The translations under genes and the position numbers were made by a program. From NCBI RefSeq assembly GCF_000305935.1, contig NC_018870.1, positions 699,942 through 763,941 on the forward strand: a stretch of 64,000 bases of DNA, in the 5' to 3' direction. The notes below the pieces were generated by a model. It made no database searches. It saw only the letters and a program-made list of their open reading frames with translations, and was not told where the DNA came from. Positions 35,803-44,895 of this stretch are shown here, in pieces. The DNA comes from Thermacetogenium phaeum DSM 12270 (GTDB lineage: Bacteria; Bacillota; DSM-12270; Thermacetogeniales; Thermacetogeniaceae). How positions within the stretch are numbered: the stretch's first letter is position 1; every line of letters begins with the position of its first letter.

Positions 35803-37554
35803 ATGAAGTATTTTGTTAATGTGGACATGAGCGAACTCAAGATTCGCTTTGAAGAGGTTCCTGAAAAGTATCGAAAGATGGGCGGACGCTGGCTGACTTC
35901 CCAATTTGTTTATGATGAGGTGCCTCCAATCTGTCATCCGCTGGGACCTTTTAATAAGTTAATATTTGCACCAGGTATTGTTACCGGAACGACGGCGCCG
36001 TGTTCTGGTCGAATCTCTGTAGGGAGTAAATCCCCTTTAACCGGGGGAATAAAAGAGGCTAATGCCGGTACACCGGCAGCTCAAGCTCTGGCCAAGATGG
36101 GAATAAAGGCTATAGTTATCCAAGGACAGCCAAAAGTACAGAATGGTTATTGGATTTTGAGGATAAAAGGTGGTAGTGGAAGCCTCGAACCGGCGGAGGA
36201 GTTTATTGGAATGGGAATCTATGAATTCGCCGAACGAGTAAAAAAGAAGTACGGCAAGGTCGATTTTGCTGTTATTGGGCCTGCAGGTGAAAAGTGCATG
36301 CCTGCCGCCGGGGTATGTTTTAATGATAAAGATGGGCGTCCTTATCGGTACGCAGCCCGCGGTGGATTGGGGGCTGTTATGGGAGCTAAAGGGCTTAAAG
36401 CGATTGTCATTGAAGATGATTGCAATAATTCGTCAGTAACCGTCGTTAAGCAAGGTAATTTTAAAGATGGACGGCGGAAATTGATAGAAGCTTTGAGAGG
36501 ACATAGAATGACTAAACCTGGTGGTTTGCTCAATACTTATGGTATGAGCTTTTTGATGGATGTATTAAATCGGATTGGGGCCTTACCTACTCGTAATTTT
36601 AGGGCTGGTAGTTTTGAGGGGGCTCACAAATTATCAGGCGAGGTTATCGTAGAGATGATAAAACAGAGAAAAGGGGAAGGCACAATTGGTTACCCATGCC
36701 ACCCAGGGTGTATAATTCAATGCGGTCATATTTGGCCTTGCCCTGATGGAGTTGAGCATGTTGATTTGAAATATGAATCAGTTTGGGCATTGGGTGCTAA
36801 TTGCGGGATAGACGATATCGATGCGATAGCTGAACTTATTTGGATCTGTAACAATTATGGTTTAGATACTATTGAGGTTGGAGTTACTTTAGGTGTGGCC
36901 ATGGAAGCAGGTCTTTTGCCGTTTGGAGGTCATCGAGAAGCAAAAAGATTAGTGATGGAGTGTGCCCAGGGAAAACTTTCAGGCCGCTTTCTAGGTAGCG
37001 GTGCTGCTACTGCAGGAAGGCTTTTGGGTGTCCGGAGGGTACCGGTAGTTAAGGGACAGGGGATGCCGGGTTATGATCCCCGAATAGTTAAGGGTTTAGG
37101 CATAACCTATATGACCTCGCCTATGGGGTCAGATCATACTGCCGGTTATACAGCAGCTGCAGAAATATTCGGCATCGGCGGCAGGGTTAATCCCTTAGCG
37201 TCTACAGGCAAAACGGAGTTATCAAGATATTTTCAGAGTATCACTGCCTTCCTGGACGCCGCAGGTTTTTGCCTGTTTATTCTTTTTGCTGTATTGGATA
37301 TTGATGATGGATTCAGAGGCGTGGTAGAAACCTGTAACGGAGTCCTGGGGACTGAGTGGACAGCAGATGATGTAATGTTAATGGGTGCGGAAATCCTTAG
37401 AATCGAGCGCTCTTTTAATGAAGCTGCAGGATTTACTAAGGCGGATGACCGAACGCCGGAGTTCATGCGTTATGAGCCTTTACCACCTCACAGCCAGGTT
37501 TACGATGTAGCTGCGGAGGAGCTAGATGGGGTATTCCACAATGAAACAAGGTAA
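35803..37554 (+). CDS. Aldehyde:ferredoxin oxidoreductase family tungstoenzyme
   Basis: A 583-residue AOR-family protein. Seen: bis-pterin-binding region FAPGIVTGTTAPCSGRISVG, KSPLTGGIKEANAG, GRPYRYAARGGLGAVMGAKG, Fe-S motif CHPGCIIQCG with a fourth Cys probably in AAGFCLFILF, and DDIDAIAELIWICNNYGLD. Such enzymes oxidise aldehydes to acids with ferredoxin as acceptor, using a tungsten-pterin cofactor. Next to eut, acetaldehyde is a reasonable substrate, so it could recover leaked aldehyde and yield reduced ferredoxin; this is inference. ATG follows TGGAGG. No partner ferredoxin gene is adjacent. Confidence 0.9.
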   Translation: MKYFVNVDMSELKIRFEEVPEKYRKMGGRWLTSQFVYDEVPPICHPLGPFNKLIFAPGIVTGTTAPCSGRISVGSKSPLTGGIKEANAGTPAAQALAKMGIKAIVIQGQPKVQNGYWILRIKGGSGSLEPAEEFIGMGIYEFAERVKKKYGKVDFAVIGPAGEKCMPAAGVCFNDKDGRPYRYAARGGLGAVMGAKGLKAIVIEDDCNNSSVTVVKQGNFKDGRRKLIEALRGHRMTKPGGLLNTYGMSFLMDVLNRIGALPTRNFRAGSFEGAHKLSGEVIVEMIKQRKGEGTIGYPCHPGCIIQCGHIWPCPDGVEHVDLKYESVWALGANCGIDDIDAIAELIWICNNYGLDTIEVGVTLGVAMEAGLLPFGGHREAKRLVMECAQGKLSGRFLGSGAATAGRLLGVRRVPVVKGQGMPGYDPRIVKGLGITYMTSPMGSDHTAGYTAAAEIFGIGGRVNPLASTGKTELSRYFQSITAFLDAAGFCLFILFAVLDIDDGFRGVVETCNGVLGTEWTADDVMLMGAEILRIERSFNEAAGFTKADDRTPEFMRYEPLPPHSQVYDVAAEELDGVFHNETR

Positions 37555-37764
37555 TAATATGGAAAAAGGAGGATATCCCTCCTAATTGTTGAATAAGTAA
37601 ATACGAGTTGACAGTGATGCTGGAAAACGGTTATTGCGAGAGATATAATTGTAATTGTTTTATAATTCACAATTTCGTGATATACTCATGTTAAGGTTAC
37701 TGTAGGTAACCAAAAAAATTGTTTTTAGTTTGTTTTAGTTTGTTTTAGAAGGGGTGGGGGAACT

Positions 37765-38199
37765 GTGGCTGAGAGTAAGCTGGGTCATAAGCTGCGTCAG
37801 CTCCGTAAAATCCGAAACCTAACGGCAGACGAGCTTTCCAAGCTATCGGGAGTCTCCCGATCATATATATTGTTAATCGAAACCGGCAAGCGCACGGAGG
37901 TATCCAATAAAATCTTAGATAAACTTGCCAGAGCTTTGCGCGTCAACCCCAATTATTTTAAAATCGATGATGCAGCTCTCCCTATGGATGTTCTCCCTGA
38001 CTTACCGCCCGACATCATTGAACTTATCGTTTCCGCAGACAGCATGCCCTATTTGAAGCTGACCCGGAAAGCCAAAGAAAAAGGGCTCTCTCCGGAAACG
38101 CTGGAAAAGGTTTTGGACATTTTAATTGAAGGGTTGGAGAAAAAGAATAACAACGAAACTACTATTTCAGAAAGAAATAATCCTTCCCATCGTAGATGA
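37765..38199 (+). CDS. XRE-family transcriptional regulator
   Basis: A 144-residue regulator with an N-terminal Cro/CI helix-turn-helix (LGHKLRQLRKIRNLTADELS, KLSGVSRSYILLIETGKRTE) and a C-terminal helical part (about 70 residues) without a recognised domain. GTG 37765 follows AGAAGGGGTGGGGG. Probably regulates the preceding tungstoenzyme gene. Its 3' end overlaps the convergent PAS fragment by 38 bp. Confidence 0.87.
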   Translation: MAESKLGHKLRQLRKIRNLTADELSKLSGVSRSYILLIETGKRTEVSNKILDKLARALRVNPNYFKIDDAALPMDVLPDLPPDIIELIVSADSMPYLKLTRKAKEKGLSPETLEKVLDILIEGLEKKNNNETTISERNNPSHRR

Positions 38200-39049
38200 A
38201 CTCCACTTCTTCGGCGAGGCGGGCGTATGCGTGAAAATCGATTTTAACGCTTTCTTTTACGAGATTAAGCCGTGACTGGATGCAGAGCAAGTCTTCGATA
38301 CTTTTTTGAATCATCATCAAGGCCTCGGCCTTGTGATCAATGGTGTCCCGGATCATATAAAGGTGGGAGATTACCTTGGATGTTAAGTTGTTAATTTCAC
38401 TGGCCATGTTCTCGTAATCGTTGAGCAAGGCTCTGAGCTGCTCTTCGGAGTGCTTGCGCTCGGTTATATCGGTAATGAAACCCTCGAAAAACTCTTCTCC
38501 TTTGCTGTTGACGATGCCCAGGCACTGCTCCAGAACCCATTTTTCCGTGCCATTTGCAGTAATGATGCGGTATTCTTGCTGGAAGGGTCTGGAATCCCGA
38601 AGGCCCATCTGGGCAACATCCCAAGTGCGCTCCAGGTCATCAGGAGGAATCAAGTCCCCCCAGGCCACGGTTTTATTATCGATCAAATCCTCTGCATGGT
38701 AGCCCGTTAGTTTGTAGCAATCGCCTTCGATCCATTTCATTGTCCATTTTCTGTCGTTTTTGCAACGATAATAGATGCTGGGCGCATAACCGAGGAGGGT
38801 GAAATATGCTCGCTGTTTTCTCCACGATTTTCGGGAATGTTTATGCCTTGGCAAAATATTGATAAAAGCCAAGAACTTGTGAACTTTACCATCATGACCG
38901 GTTATCGCATGAGCGACAACTTCTACAGGTATCCGCGAGCGGTTTTTATGCAACAGTTCTTTTCGGTAAACACGAGGCTCTCCGTTCTGACATAGAAGAT
39001 CTAAGGTTTCAGCTTCTTTCTGGCGCCATTCTGCAGGGGTCAGGTCCAT
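38162..39049 (-). pseudogene. PAS-domain sensor protein, N-terminally truncated
   Basis: The first recognisable residues (DLTPAEWRQKEAETLDLL, RKELLHKNRSRIPVEVVAH) are the second half of a PAS domain; its first half is missing where the sequence changes into an IS21 remnant. A second complete PAS/PAC domain follows (WIEGDCYKLTGYHAEDLI to GFITDITERKHSEEQ), then a coiled coil with no kinase or output domain. The frame runs open into the transposon remnant (to 39115), making an accidental hybrid N-terminus. Probably a fragment of a signalling protein cut by insertion and deletion. Confidence 0.7.
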
Positions 39050-39344
39050 AGATTGTGGCTGAGCTTCAGCGCTTTGCAGCAGGCGGCGATTTCGTCTTTC
39101 AGCATACATCGACACCGCCTTTTAGAAAGGCTTCGTCGTATTCCTCTGCATTGAAGCGAAATGCTGTCAATTCCGGAATCCCTTCGGGAAGTTTTACCGG
39201 TTCTAGTTGTGGGATTATGCCTGTTATCCTGCTGTGGATGGCTATGAGGCTGTCTATATCCTGTACCCCGTAAAGGAGGGCCTCAGTTACAGCGTTCACA
39301 GCCTGTTCAAAGCTGCTTTTTGCACAAAGTGCTCTTCTTTTCAC
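39050..39344 (-). pseudogene. IS21-family remnant: end of istA and start of istB
   Basis: The minus-strand frame 39344-39099 ends an IstA-type transposase (KSSFEQAVNAVTEALLYG, then DSLIAIHSRIT). Its stop overlaps the start of a second frame reading MLKDEIAACCKALKLSHNL, the N-terminus of an IstB ATPase, which breaks off after about 19 codons at the PAS fragment. The ATG/TGA overlap is typical of istA-istB. Both genes are truncated, so the element is dead. Confidence 0.7.
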
Positions 39345-40044
39345 CTAAAGGCGAAAAGGGCACTACTGTCGAACAGCAGCTCCTCGGCCAACAGCGTCCT
39401 TTAACTCAAATCGGCCGCATCTTGAACGAGTTAGGGATTCAACATATCCCCGCCCGTTCCCCTCAGGCTAAAGGCCGCATCGAACGTTCCTTCCAGACCC
39501 TCCAGGAAAGGCTCGTTCTTGAGTTGCGCCTGGCAGGTGCTGCTACCCTCGATCAGGCTAATGCCGTCCTTAAAAACTTTGTCGTGCGCTATAACAAAAA
39601 GTTCGCCGTGCAACCCGCTGATCCGGTTTCCGCTTTCCGCCCCATCCCCTCCCACTTGCGCCTGGAGCATGTCTTCTGCTGGAAGGAACACAGGATGTTG
39701 AACCCCGGCTATACCATCCGCTTCGAGTGTAAGGCTTATAAGGTGTTAAATCCTAAAGGTGCGCCTGTTATCCCTCCGCGGTCGAGGTGCATAAGCTCCT
39801 TGATGGCCGCTTGTATGTAGGATGGAAGGGTAATATATACTCGTTAGTGCCGTTGGATGTTACCTCTTCTACTGAAACAAAGTATAAGGTTGAGCCTCGT
39901 GTTTCTGCCAATATTAATAAAAAGGCGGGCGCTTCTTCAGTTCGCAGGCCCGCTCAAGATCATCCATGGCGTAAACCATGGAAACCCCTCAGGCCTAATT
40001 ATACCACTCCTACCCTGACAGATTCACAGACGAGTTTTACCTGA
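39320..40044 (+). pseudogene. ISNCY-type transposase remnant with a frameshift
   Basis: C-terminal part of a DDE transposase: VLFFSPKGEKGT, LTQIGRILNELGIQHIPARS, PQAKGRIERSFQTLQERLVL (catalytic Glu region) and NAVLKNFVVRYNKKF. The N-terminal catalytic part is missing at the junction with the IS21 remnant. Near 39780 the frame shifts; the second frame continues KLLDGRLYVGWKGNIYSLVP to 40044. Family assignment rests on the motif pattern only. Confidence 0.72.
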
Positions 40045-40104
40045 CATTTTCATTGATGCTTGACATAGGGTGTGTACTGGTGAGCGATTTGCGCTGTTTG
40101 GCTC

Positions 40105-40227
40105 TTAGAGAGCCGATTTTTCGCAAGTCCTCTTGATAACGATGTTGTGTTTTCTAATTTTGTTGTACAGCGTTGCCCGGCATATTCCCAGCTCCCTGGC
40201 GGTGGCGGCTATGTTGAGCCACAGTGC
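40105..40227 (-). pseudogene. Fragment of a sigma-54-dependent activator (C-terminal Fis-type HTH)
   Basis: The minus strand reads LNIAATARELGICRATLYNK followed by IRKHNI and a stop at 40105, the hallmark C-terminal helix-turn-helix of NtrC/PspF-type activators. An in-frame TGA lies just upstream, and no AAA+ domain is found. It is too short to function. It suggests that a sigma-54-regulated gene once lay here. Confidence 0.65.
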
Positions 40228-40325
40228 TCAAGTTTAAACTTCCAGGTTTCGGTTGATCCGATAGTACCTGATTAAATGTGGTAAAATAGCATTCGATCAA
40301 AAATTTACTTGGAGAAGCAGTCGGG

Positions 40326-41012
40326 ATGAGGCGCATTTATACTGGAAAGACAAAGGATGTCTGTGCCTTAGATGATGGAAATTATCTCTTAAAGTTTAAG
40401 GATGACGTTACTGGTGAGAATGGTGTGTTCGACCCCGGTGCAAATACGGTCGGTTTGACGATCGAGGGGGCGGGAAGGGCAGGATTGAGGCTGACGAAGC
40501 ACTTTTTAGAAATATTAGAAGAGAAAGGGATACCCACTCACTACATTGATGCAAATGTGGAAGAGGCGACGATGACGGTTAAGCCGGCGGAGGTTTTCGG
40601 CAACGGGCTGGAAGTCATCTGTCGCTACAGAGCTGTGGGCAGTTTTCTGCGCCGTTACGGGATGTATGACAAAGAAGGGCAGCCCCTGGATGCTTTTGTG
40701 GAGTTCCCCCTCAAAGACGATTCCCGGCAGGACCCGCCCATAACCGAGGATGCCCTCGTTGTGCTGGGGATCATGTCTTCGGAGGAATACCGGGAAGTCA
40801 AAAACCTTGCCAGGAAAATCGGCGCTATAATCAAAGAAGAGCTGGCCAAGAAGGGCATCGAGCTTTATGATATCAAGTTCGAGTTCGGCAGGGTTGGCGA
40901 AGATAGGAAGATCGCTTTGATCGACGAGATCTCCGGAGGGAACATGCGGGCTTACAAGGACGGTAAATACATTGAACCACTGATGCTGGAAAAACTGATA
41001 TTAGATGCCTGA
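40326..41012 (+). CDS. purC: Phosphoribosylaminoimidazole-succinocarboxamide synthase
   Basis: A 228-residue SAICAR synthetase of purine synthesis (CAIR plus aspartate plus ATP). Seen: IYTGKTKDVCALDDG (P-loop-like start), FKDDVTGENGVFDPG, EVICRYRAVGSFLRRYG, FPLKDDSRQDPPITED and LIDEISGGNMRAYKDG. Standing alone, outside a pur operon. The substitution FDPG near residue 39 and the orphan location hint at a second copy, but the catalytic motifs look intact. ATG follows TTGGAGAAGC. Start of the GC-richer core segment. Confidence 0.92.
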   Translation: MRRIYTGKTKDVCALDDGNYLLKFKDDVTGENGVFDPGANTVGLTIEGAGRAGLRLTKHFLEILEEKGIPTHYIDANVEEATMTVKPAEVFGNGLEVICRYRAVGSFLRRYGMYDKEGQPLDAFVEFPLKDDSRQDPPITEDALVVLGIMSSEEYREVKNLARKIGAIIKEELAKKGIELYDIKFEFGRVGEDRKIALIDEISGGNMRAYKDGKYIEPLMLEKLILDA

Positions 41013-41044
41013 AAAGGGTGCGAGAGATTGACAAGAGGCTGTCG

Positions 41045-41080
41045 GGGTTGAGGGGGGTTTCCTCTCAACCCTGTCTTTCT
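41045..41080 (+). terminator. Terminator-like hairpin after purC
   Basis: Stem GGGTTGAG/CTCAACCC with an 11-nt loop, followed by TGTCTTTCT. The T-run is imperfect. The remaining 240 bp before rnr holds no gene. Confidence 0.55.
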
Positions 41081-41266
41081 CTACCTCTCCGTTGGGTGTA
41101 CTTCGTTTCCAGGAAGTTCAGACGTTCGGATTTAGACCGGGACGAGAAGGGCGAGTGATTTCCGAAGAGGAACTCCGAAGGGGAGCGCCTCTTATGGGAA
41201 GGTGCGTTTGCCTGCTTTAATCGTGGAGCTGGTCGCACCGGATCTGACGGCAGCTGGCAGTTGTTT

Positions 41267-41295
41267 TTGACGCCGGGGAAGATTACAATTATCGT
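41267..41295 (+). promoter_or_regulatory. Possible rnr promoter
   Basis: TTGACG, a 17-bp spacer and TATCGT in a locally AT-rich stretch, 25 bp before the rnr start. Confidence 0.4.
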
Positions 41296-41319
41296 ATATA
41301 TCAGGGTGAGGTAAAGAGC

Positions 41320-43497
41320 ATGAGGAGAAAGAAGAAAGAGCGCAAGAAGCTCGCCAGAAAAAAGGGCACACTGGAGCCGGAGGCTATTCTCTCCTGTCTG
41401 CGGTCAGCCAGCAGGCCTTTGTCTTTAAGTGAAATTGTCGAGCAGTTGGGATGTGATCCGGGGGAGCTGCCTTTTGTGCTCCAGGAGATGGAAGAGCGGG
41501 GGCAGGTAATCCGGACGCGTAAGAACCGCTACGGAATTCCGGAGAAAATGAATCTCTTCGTCGGCACTATTCAGGGGCACCCGCGCGGGTATGCCTTTTT
41601 GATCCCCGATGACGGGAGGATGGAAGATATCTTTATTTCCAGAGAGAACCTGGGCGGGGCCATGCACAACGACAGGGTAATTGTGCGCCCTCTGGGTTTG
41701 AGCCTGCAGGGAAAGCACCTCGAGGGCGAAGTGATCAGGGTTATTGAGCGCGCTAACACCAGGGTCGTTGGGGTTTACGAAGAGGCCAACAGGCACTTTG
41801 GTTTTGTGGTGCCGGATGAGAAGAGGCTCGGGTGGGATATATTCGTTCCCCGGGCCAGGGCTAAGGGGGTTAAAACGGGGGATAAGGTTGTTGTGGAGAT
41901 TACCTCCTGGCCAGGGCCGCGCCGGAACCCGGAGGGAAGGATTGTCGAGCGCCTGGGCGCCGTCGGGGAGCCCGGTATCGACATCCTCTCGATTGTGAAG
42001 AAGTACGGCCTTTCAGAGGAGTTCCCGCGCCGCGTGATGAAAGAGGCCGAAGCGATCCCCCTGGAAGTGACACCTGAAGACCGGGAGGGGCGCTGGGATC
42101 TGCGGGAGCTTCCGATGGTTACCATCGACGGTGAAGATGCCAAGGACCTTGATGACGCCGTTTCGCTGGAGAGGCTGCCGGACAACAACTACCGTTTGGG
42201 TGTGCATATCGCCGACGTTTCCTATTATGTGAAAGAAAACAGCGAACTGGATAAGGAAGCTTTCCGGCGGGGCACCAGCGTCTACCTGGTGGACCGGGTG
42301 ATCCCCATGCTTCCGGCCAGGCTTTCAAACGGTATTTGCAGCCTGAATGCCGGTGAGGACAGGCTGGCCATTTCAGTGTTCATGGAGATCAATGCAGAGG
42401 GGAATGTGGTCCGCTACGAGATCGGCCCTTCGGTCATTCGGGTGGACGAAAGGATGACTTATACCAATGTGCGCCGAATCCTGGAGGAGGATGTTCCGGA
42501 GCTTTATCAGCGCTATTCCTCTTTCGTCAAGACATTTCAAGAGATGAAGGAGCTGTGCCTCATTCTCCGGCGAAGGCGGAGGCTGAGAGGAGCCCTGGAC
42601 TTCGATTTTCCCGAGAGCAAGGTGACCTTGGACGAAGAGGGCCGTCCGGTTGACGTCCTGCTCATGGAGCAGTCAATCGCCAATCAGATCATCGAGGAGT
42701 TTATGCTGATCGCCAACGAAACGGTGGCCCGCCATCTTACAAAAATGGAGGTGCCGCTCCTCTACCGTGTCCACGAGGAGCCGAAAGCGGAGAAACTAAA
42801 CGCCCTTAACGAGTTCCTGCACGGGTTCGGTTTTCATATCCCCTCTGCCAACGGGGTGCATCCCCGCTTTTTCCAGGAGATCCTGCATAAGGTGGAGGAC
42901 CGGCCGGAGCGGCTGGTGGTGCAGACGGTGATGCTGCGCTCGCTGCAGCACGCCCGCTACGATCCCAAACCTTTAGGGCACTTCGGGCTGGCGGTGCGGT
43001 ATTACACCCATTTTACTTCCCCGATCCGGCGCTATCCGGACCTGATCGTGCACAGAGTGCTCCGGGAGGTGCTGGCGCACGGGAAAATTCCCGCCAAGCG
43101 CAGGGAGAAACTGGAGCAGATGATGCCTGTTTATGCCGAGCAGACATCGGAGAGGGAGCTGATAGCTGAGGAAGCGGAGCGGGAAACGGTCGAACTGAAG
43201 CAGGTTGAGTATATCAGTCAGTTCCTGGGGGAGGTCTTCGATGGTATTGTGGTAAGCATTACCAGCTTCGGGATGTTCGTTGCCCTTCCCAACGGGATTG
43301 AAGGCCTGGTGCATGTGTCCACGATGACCGATGACTATTACCTTTTCAATGAAAAGAACTATACCCTGACCGGTGAGCACTCCGGGAAGACCTTCCGGAT
43401 CGGTGACCGGGTTAAGGTACAGCTGGTTCGCGCCAGCGTTGAAAGCCGGGAGATCGATTTTGAGCTGGTGCCGCAGCCGCCGGGACAGGGCAGTTGA
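41320..43497 (+). CDS. rnr: Ribonuclease R
   Basis: A 725-residue 3'-5' exoribonuclease: basic N-terminus (RRKKKERKKLARKKG), a winged-helix region, two cold-shock domains (GTIQGHPRGYAFLIPDDGRM), the RNB catalytic domain with metal-binding Asp cluster (TIDGEDAKDLDDAVSLERL), VPLLYRVHEEP and HFTSPIRRYPDLIVHR, and a C-terminal S1 domain (DGIVVSITSFGMFVAL). It degrades structured RNA and works with SmpB-tmRNA on faulty messages, in line with the next two genes. ATG follows GGGTGAGG. Confidence 0.96.
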   Translation: MRRKKKERKKLARKKGTLEPEAILSCLRSASRPLSLSEIVEQLGCDPGELPFVLQEMEERGQVIRTRKNRYGIPEKMNLFVGTIQGHPRGYAFLIPDDGRMEDIFISRENLGGAMHNDRVIVRPLGLSLQGKHLEGEVIRVIERANTRVVGVYEEANRHFGFVVPDEKRLGWDIFVPRARAKGVKTGDKVVVEITSWPGPRRNPEGRIVERLGAVGEPGIDILSIVKKYGLSEEFPRRVMKEAEAIPLEVTPEDREGRWDLRELPMVTIDGEDAKDLDDAVSLERLPDNNYRLGVHIADVSYYVKENSELDKEAFRRGTSVYLVDRVIPMLPARLSNGICSLNAGEDRLAISVFMEINAEGNVVRYEIGPSVIRVDERMTYTNVRRILEEDVPELYQRYSSFVKTFQEMKELCLILRRRRRLRGALDFDFPESKVTLDEEGRPVDVLLMEQSIANQIIEEFMLIANETVARHLTKMEVPLLYRVHEEPKAEKLNALNEFLHGFGFHIPSANGVHPRFFQEILHKVEDRPERLVVQTVMLRSLQHARYDPKPLGHFGLAVRYYTHFTSPIRRYPDLIVHRVLREVLAHGKIPAKRREKLEQMMPVYAEQTSERELIAEEAERETVELKQVEYISQFLGEVFDGIVVSITSFGMFVALPNGIEGLVHVSTMTDDYYLFNEKNYTLTGEHSGKTFRIGDRVKVQLVRASVESREIDFELVPQPPGQGS

Positions 43498-43692
43498 GCG
43501 TTGCTCTAGAAGAGGTAGGGGCAAGTTAATGATATAATCGAAGGTGCGGCGGCTTCTTCGGCGACGGGGTGTTCGTTTCCATGTCTCTCTTGCCCTGCCC
43601 GAACGGTTCGGACGGTTGGGTATGATTTGGGGCGGCAGCCGCTGCGATGAGCGTCGGTTTTCTCAGGAAAAGCATTGGCAGCGAGGTTGATG

Positions 43693-44163
43693 ATGGTGAA
43701 GGAACGGGTGAAAGTCGTGGCCGAAAACAGGAAAGCCCGCCATGACTATTTTATAGAGGAAACCTATGAGGCGGGGATCGTCCTGGTGGGTACGGAGGTG
43801 AAATCGATCCGTGCCGGCAAGGTGAGCCTGCGGGACAGTTATGCCGAGGTGCTGAACGGGGAGGTTTTTCTCCAACAGATGCACATCAGCCCCTACGAGA
43901 AGGGTAACCGCTTTAACCACGACCCCAAACGGCCGCGCAAGCTTCTGCTGCACAAGCGGGAAATCAAGCGGCTGCTGGGTCGAACCATGCAGAAGGGCTA
44001 CACCCTGATCCCCTTACGCCTTTATTTTAAAAACGGCTGGGTGAAGGTGGAGCTTGCCTTGGGGCGGGGCAAGAAGCTTTATGATAAGAGGGAGGATATC
44101 GCCAGGCGGGATGCTCAGAGAGAGATTGCCAGGGCATTGAGCGACCGCCAACGCTACCGGTGA
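43693..44163 (+). CDS. smpB: SsrA-binding protein SmpB
   Basis: A 156-residue RNA-binding protein of trans-translation: [59 protein letters not shown] and basic tail [22 protein letters not shown] 43693 (MVKER) is chosen for its GAGG site; ATG 43690 is an alternative. Lies 120 bp before ssrA. Confidence 0.95.
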   Translation: MVKERVKVVAENRKARHDYFIEETYEAGIVLVGTEVKSIRAGKVSLRDSYAEVLNGEVFLQQMHISPYEKGNRFNHDPKRPRKLLLHKREIKRLLGRTMQKGYTLIPLRLYFKNGWVKVELALGRGKKLYDKREDIARRDAQREIARALSDRQRYR

Positions 44164-44284
44164 ACAGTTCCTGCTGTCGGCCTGCTCCGCAAAAGAGCAG
44201 GCATCTTGTAAAAATCAGGGGGTGTGTTATAATAAAGGTGGCAGAATCCCGTACCGGCAGGTACGGAGGAAGAAGATGTCGATT

Positions 44285-44635
44285 GGGGGCGTACTGGTTT
44301 CGACGGGGGAATTAGGAGCAAAGGTAGCGAGCCGGGGTTCCACCCGCCCGTAAAACGGTGGAAGAAAAATAACTGCCAACAACGAATACGCTCTGGCTGC
44401 TTAATTAAGCGGCCCGTCCACCCGGCCTCGCCTGCGGGCCGGTGATGGGCGTCACCCAGCAGGCTCACCCGCCGGGTCCCGGGCCCCGGGGGAGCGGCGG
44501 GAAACCTCACGGGGCTAGCCCGAAGAAAGCCTGCCGGCGGGCGTTCTGAGGGCGAAAGGAAAACACCGGCTGCGCTCGGAGAAACCTTTGTAGCCGTTCT
44601 TTCGGACAGGGGTTCGACTCCCCTCGCCTCCACCA
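44285..44635 (+). ncRNA. ssrA: Transfer-messenger RNA
   Basis: The 5' end GGGGGCGTACTGGTTTCGAC pairs with the 3' end CGCCTCC-ACCA; the T-arm GGACAGGGGTTCGACTCCCC is present just before the acceptor. The tag frame at 44375-44404 reads ANNEYALAA then TAA, after the resume region. The middle contains GC-rich pseudoknot-like stems. CCA is genome-encoded. One-piece tmRNA, directly downstream of smpB. Confidence 0.96.
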
Positions 44636-44654
44636 TCTTTTTAGGTAAATAAAG

Positions 44655-44691
44655 ATGCCATGCGGCTAAACCCGCATGGCATAAGGCTTTT
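44655..44691 (+). terminator. Terminator after ssrA
   Basis: Eleven-base-pair stem ATGCCATGCGG/CCGCATGGCAT, loop CTAAAC, then AAGGCTTTT. Confidence 0.8.
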
Positions 44692-44810
44692 ATGGAGGTA
44701 AAGACTCCCATTTTTTACACTTCAAAATCAGAGATGACATTGGGCTTTTTTGGCAATCTGGAGAGAATTGAACCCTCGTATACAGCTGAATAAGGATTTT
44801 CAATAAAATG

Positions 44811-44850
44811 AGCGGATGTGTTTTCAAATGAAAATGCATCCGCTTTTTTT
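44811..44850 (+). terminator. Strong terminator at the left edge of the element
   Basis: Stem AGCGGATG/CATCCGCT with an inner match TTTTC/GAAAA and seven T residues. It isolates the first gene of the downstream element. The 120 bp between this and the ssrA terminator contain no gene and no visible copy of the ssrA 3' end. Confidence 0.85.
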
Positions 44851-44895
44851 GTGCCCTTTTTTAGATAAAAAATTTAAACGATTGGAGGAAATCAA

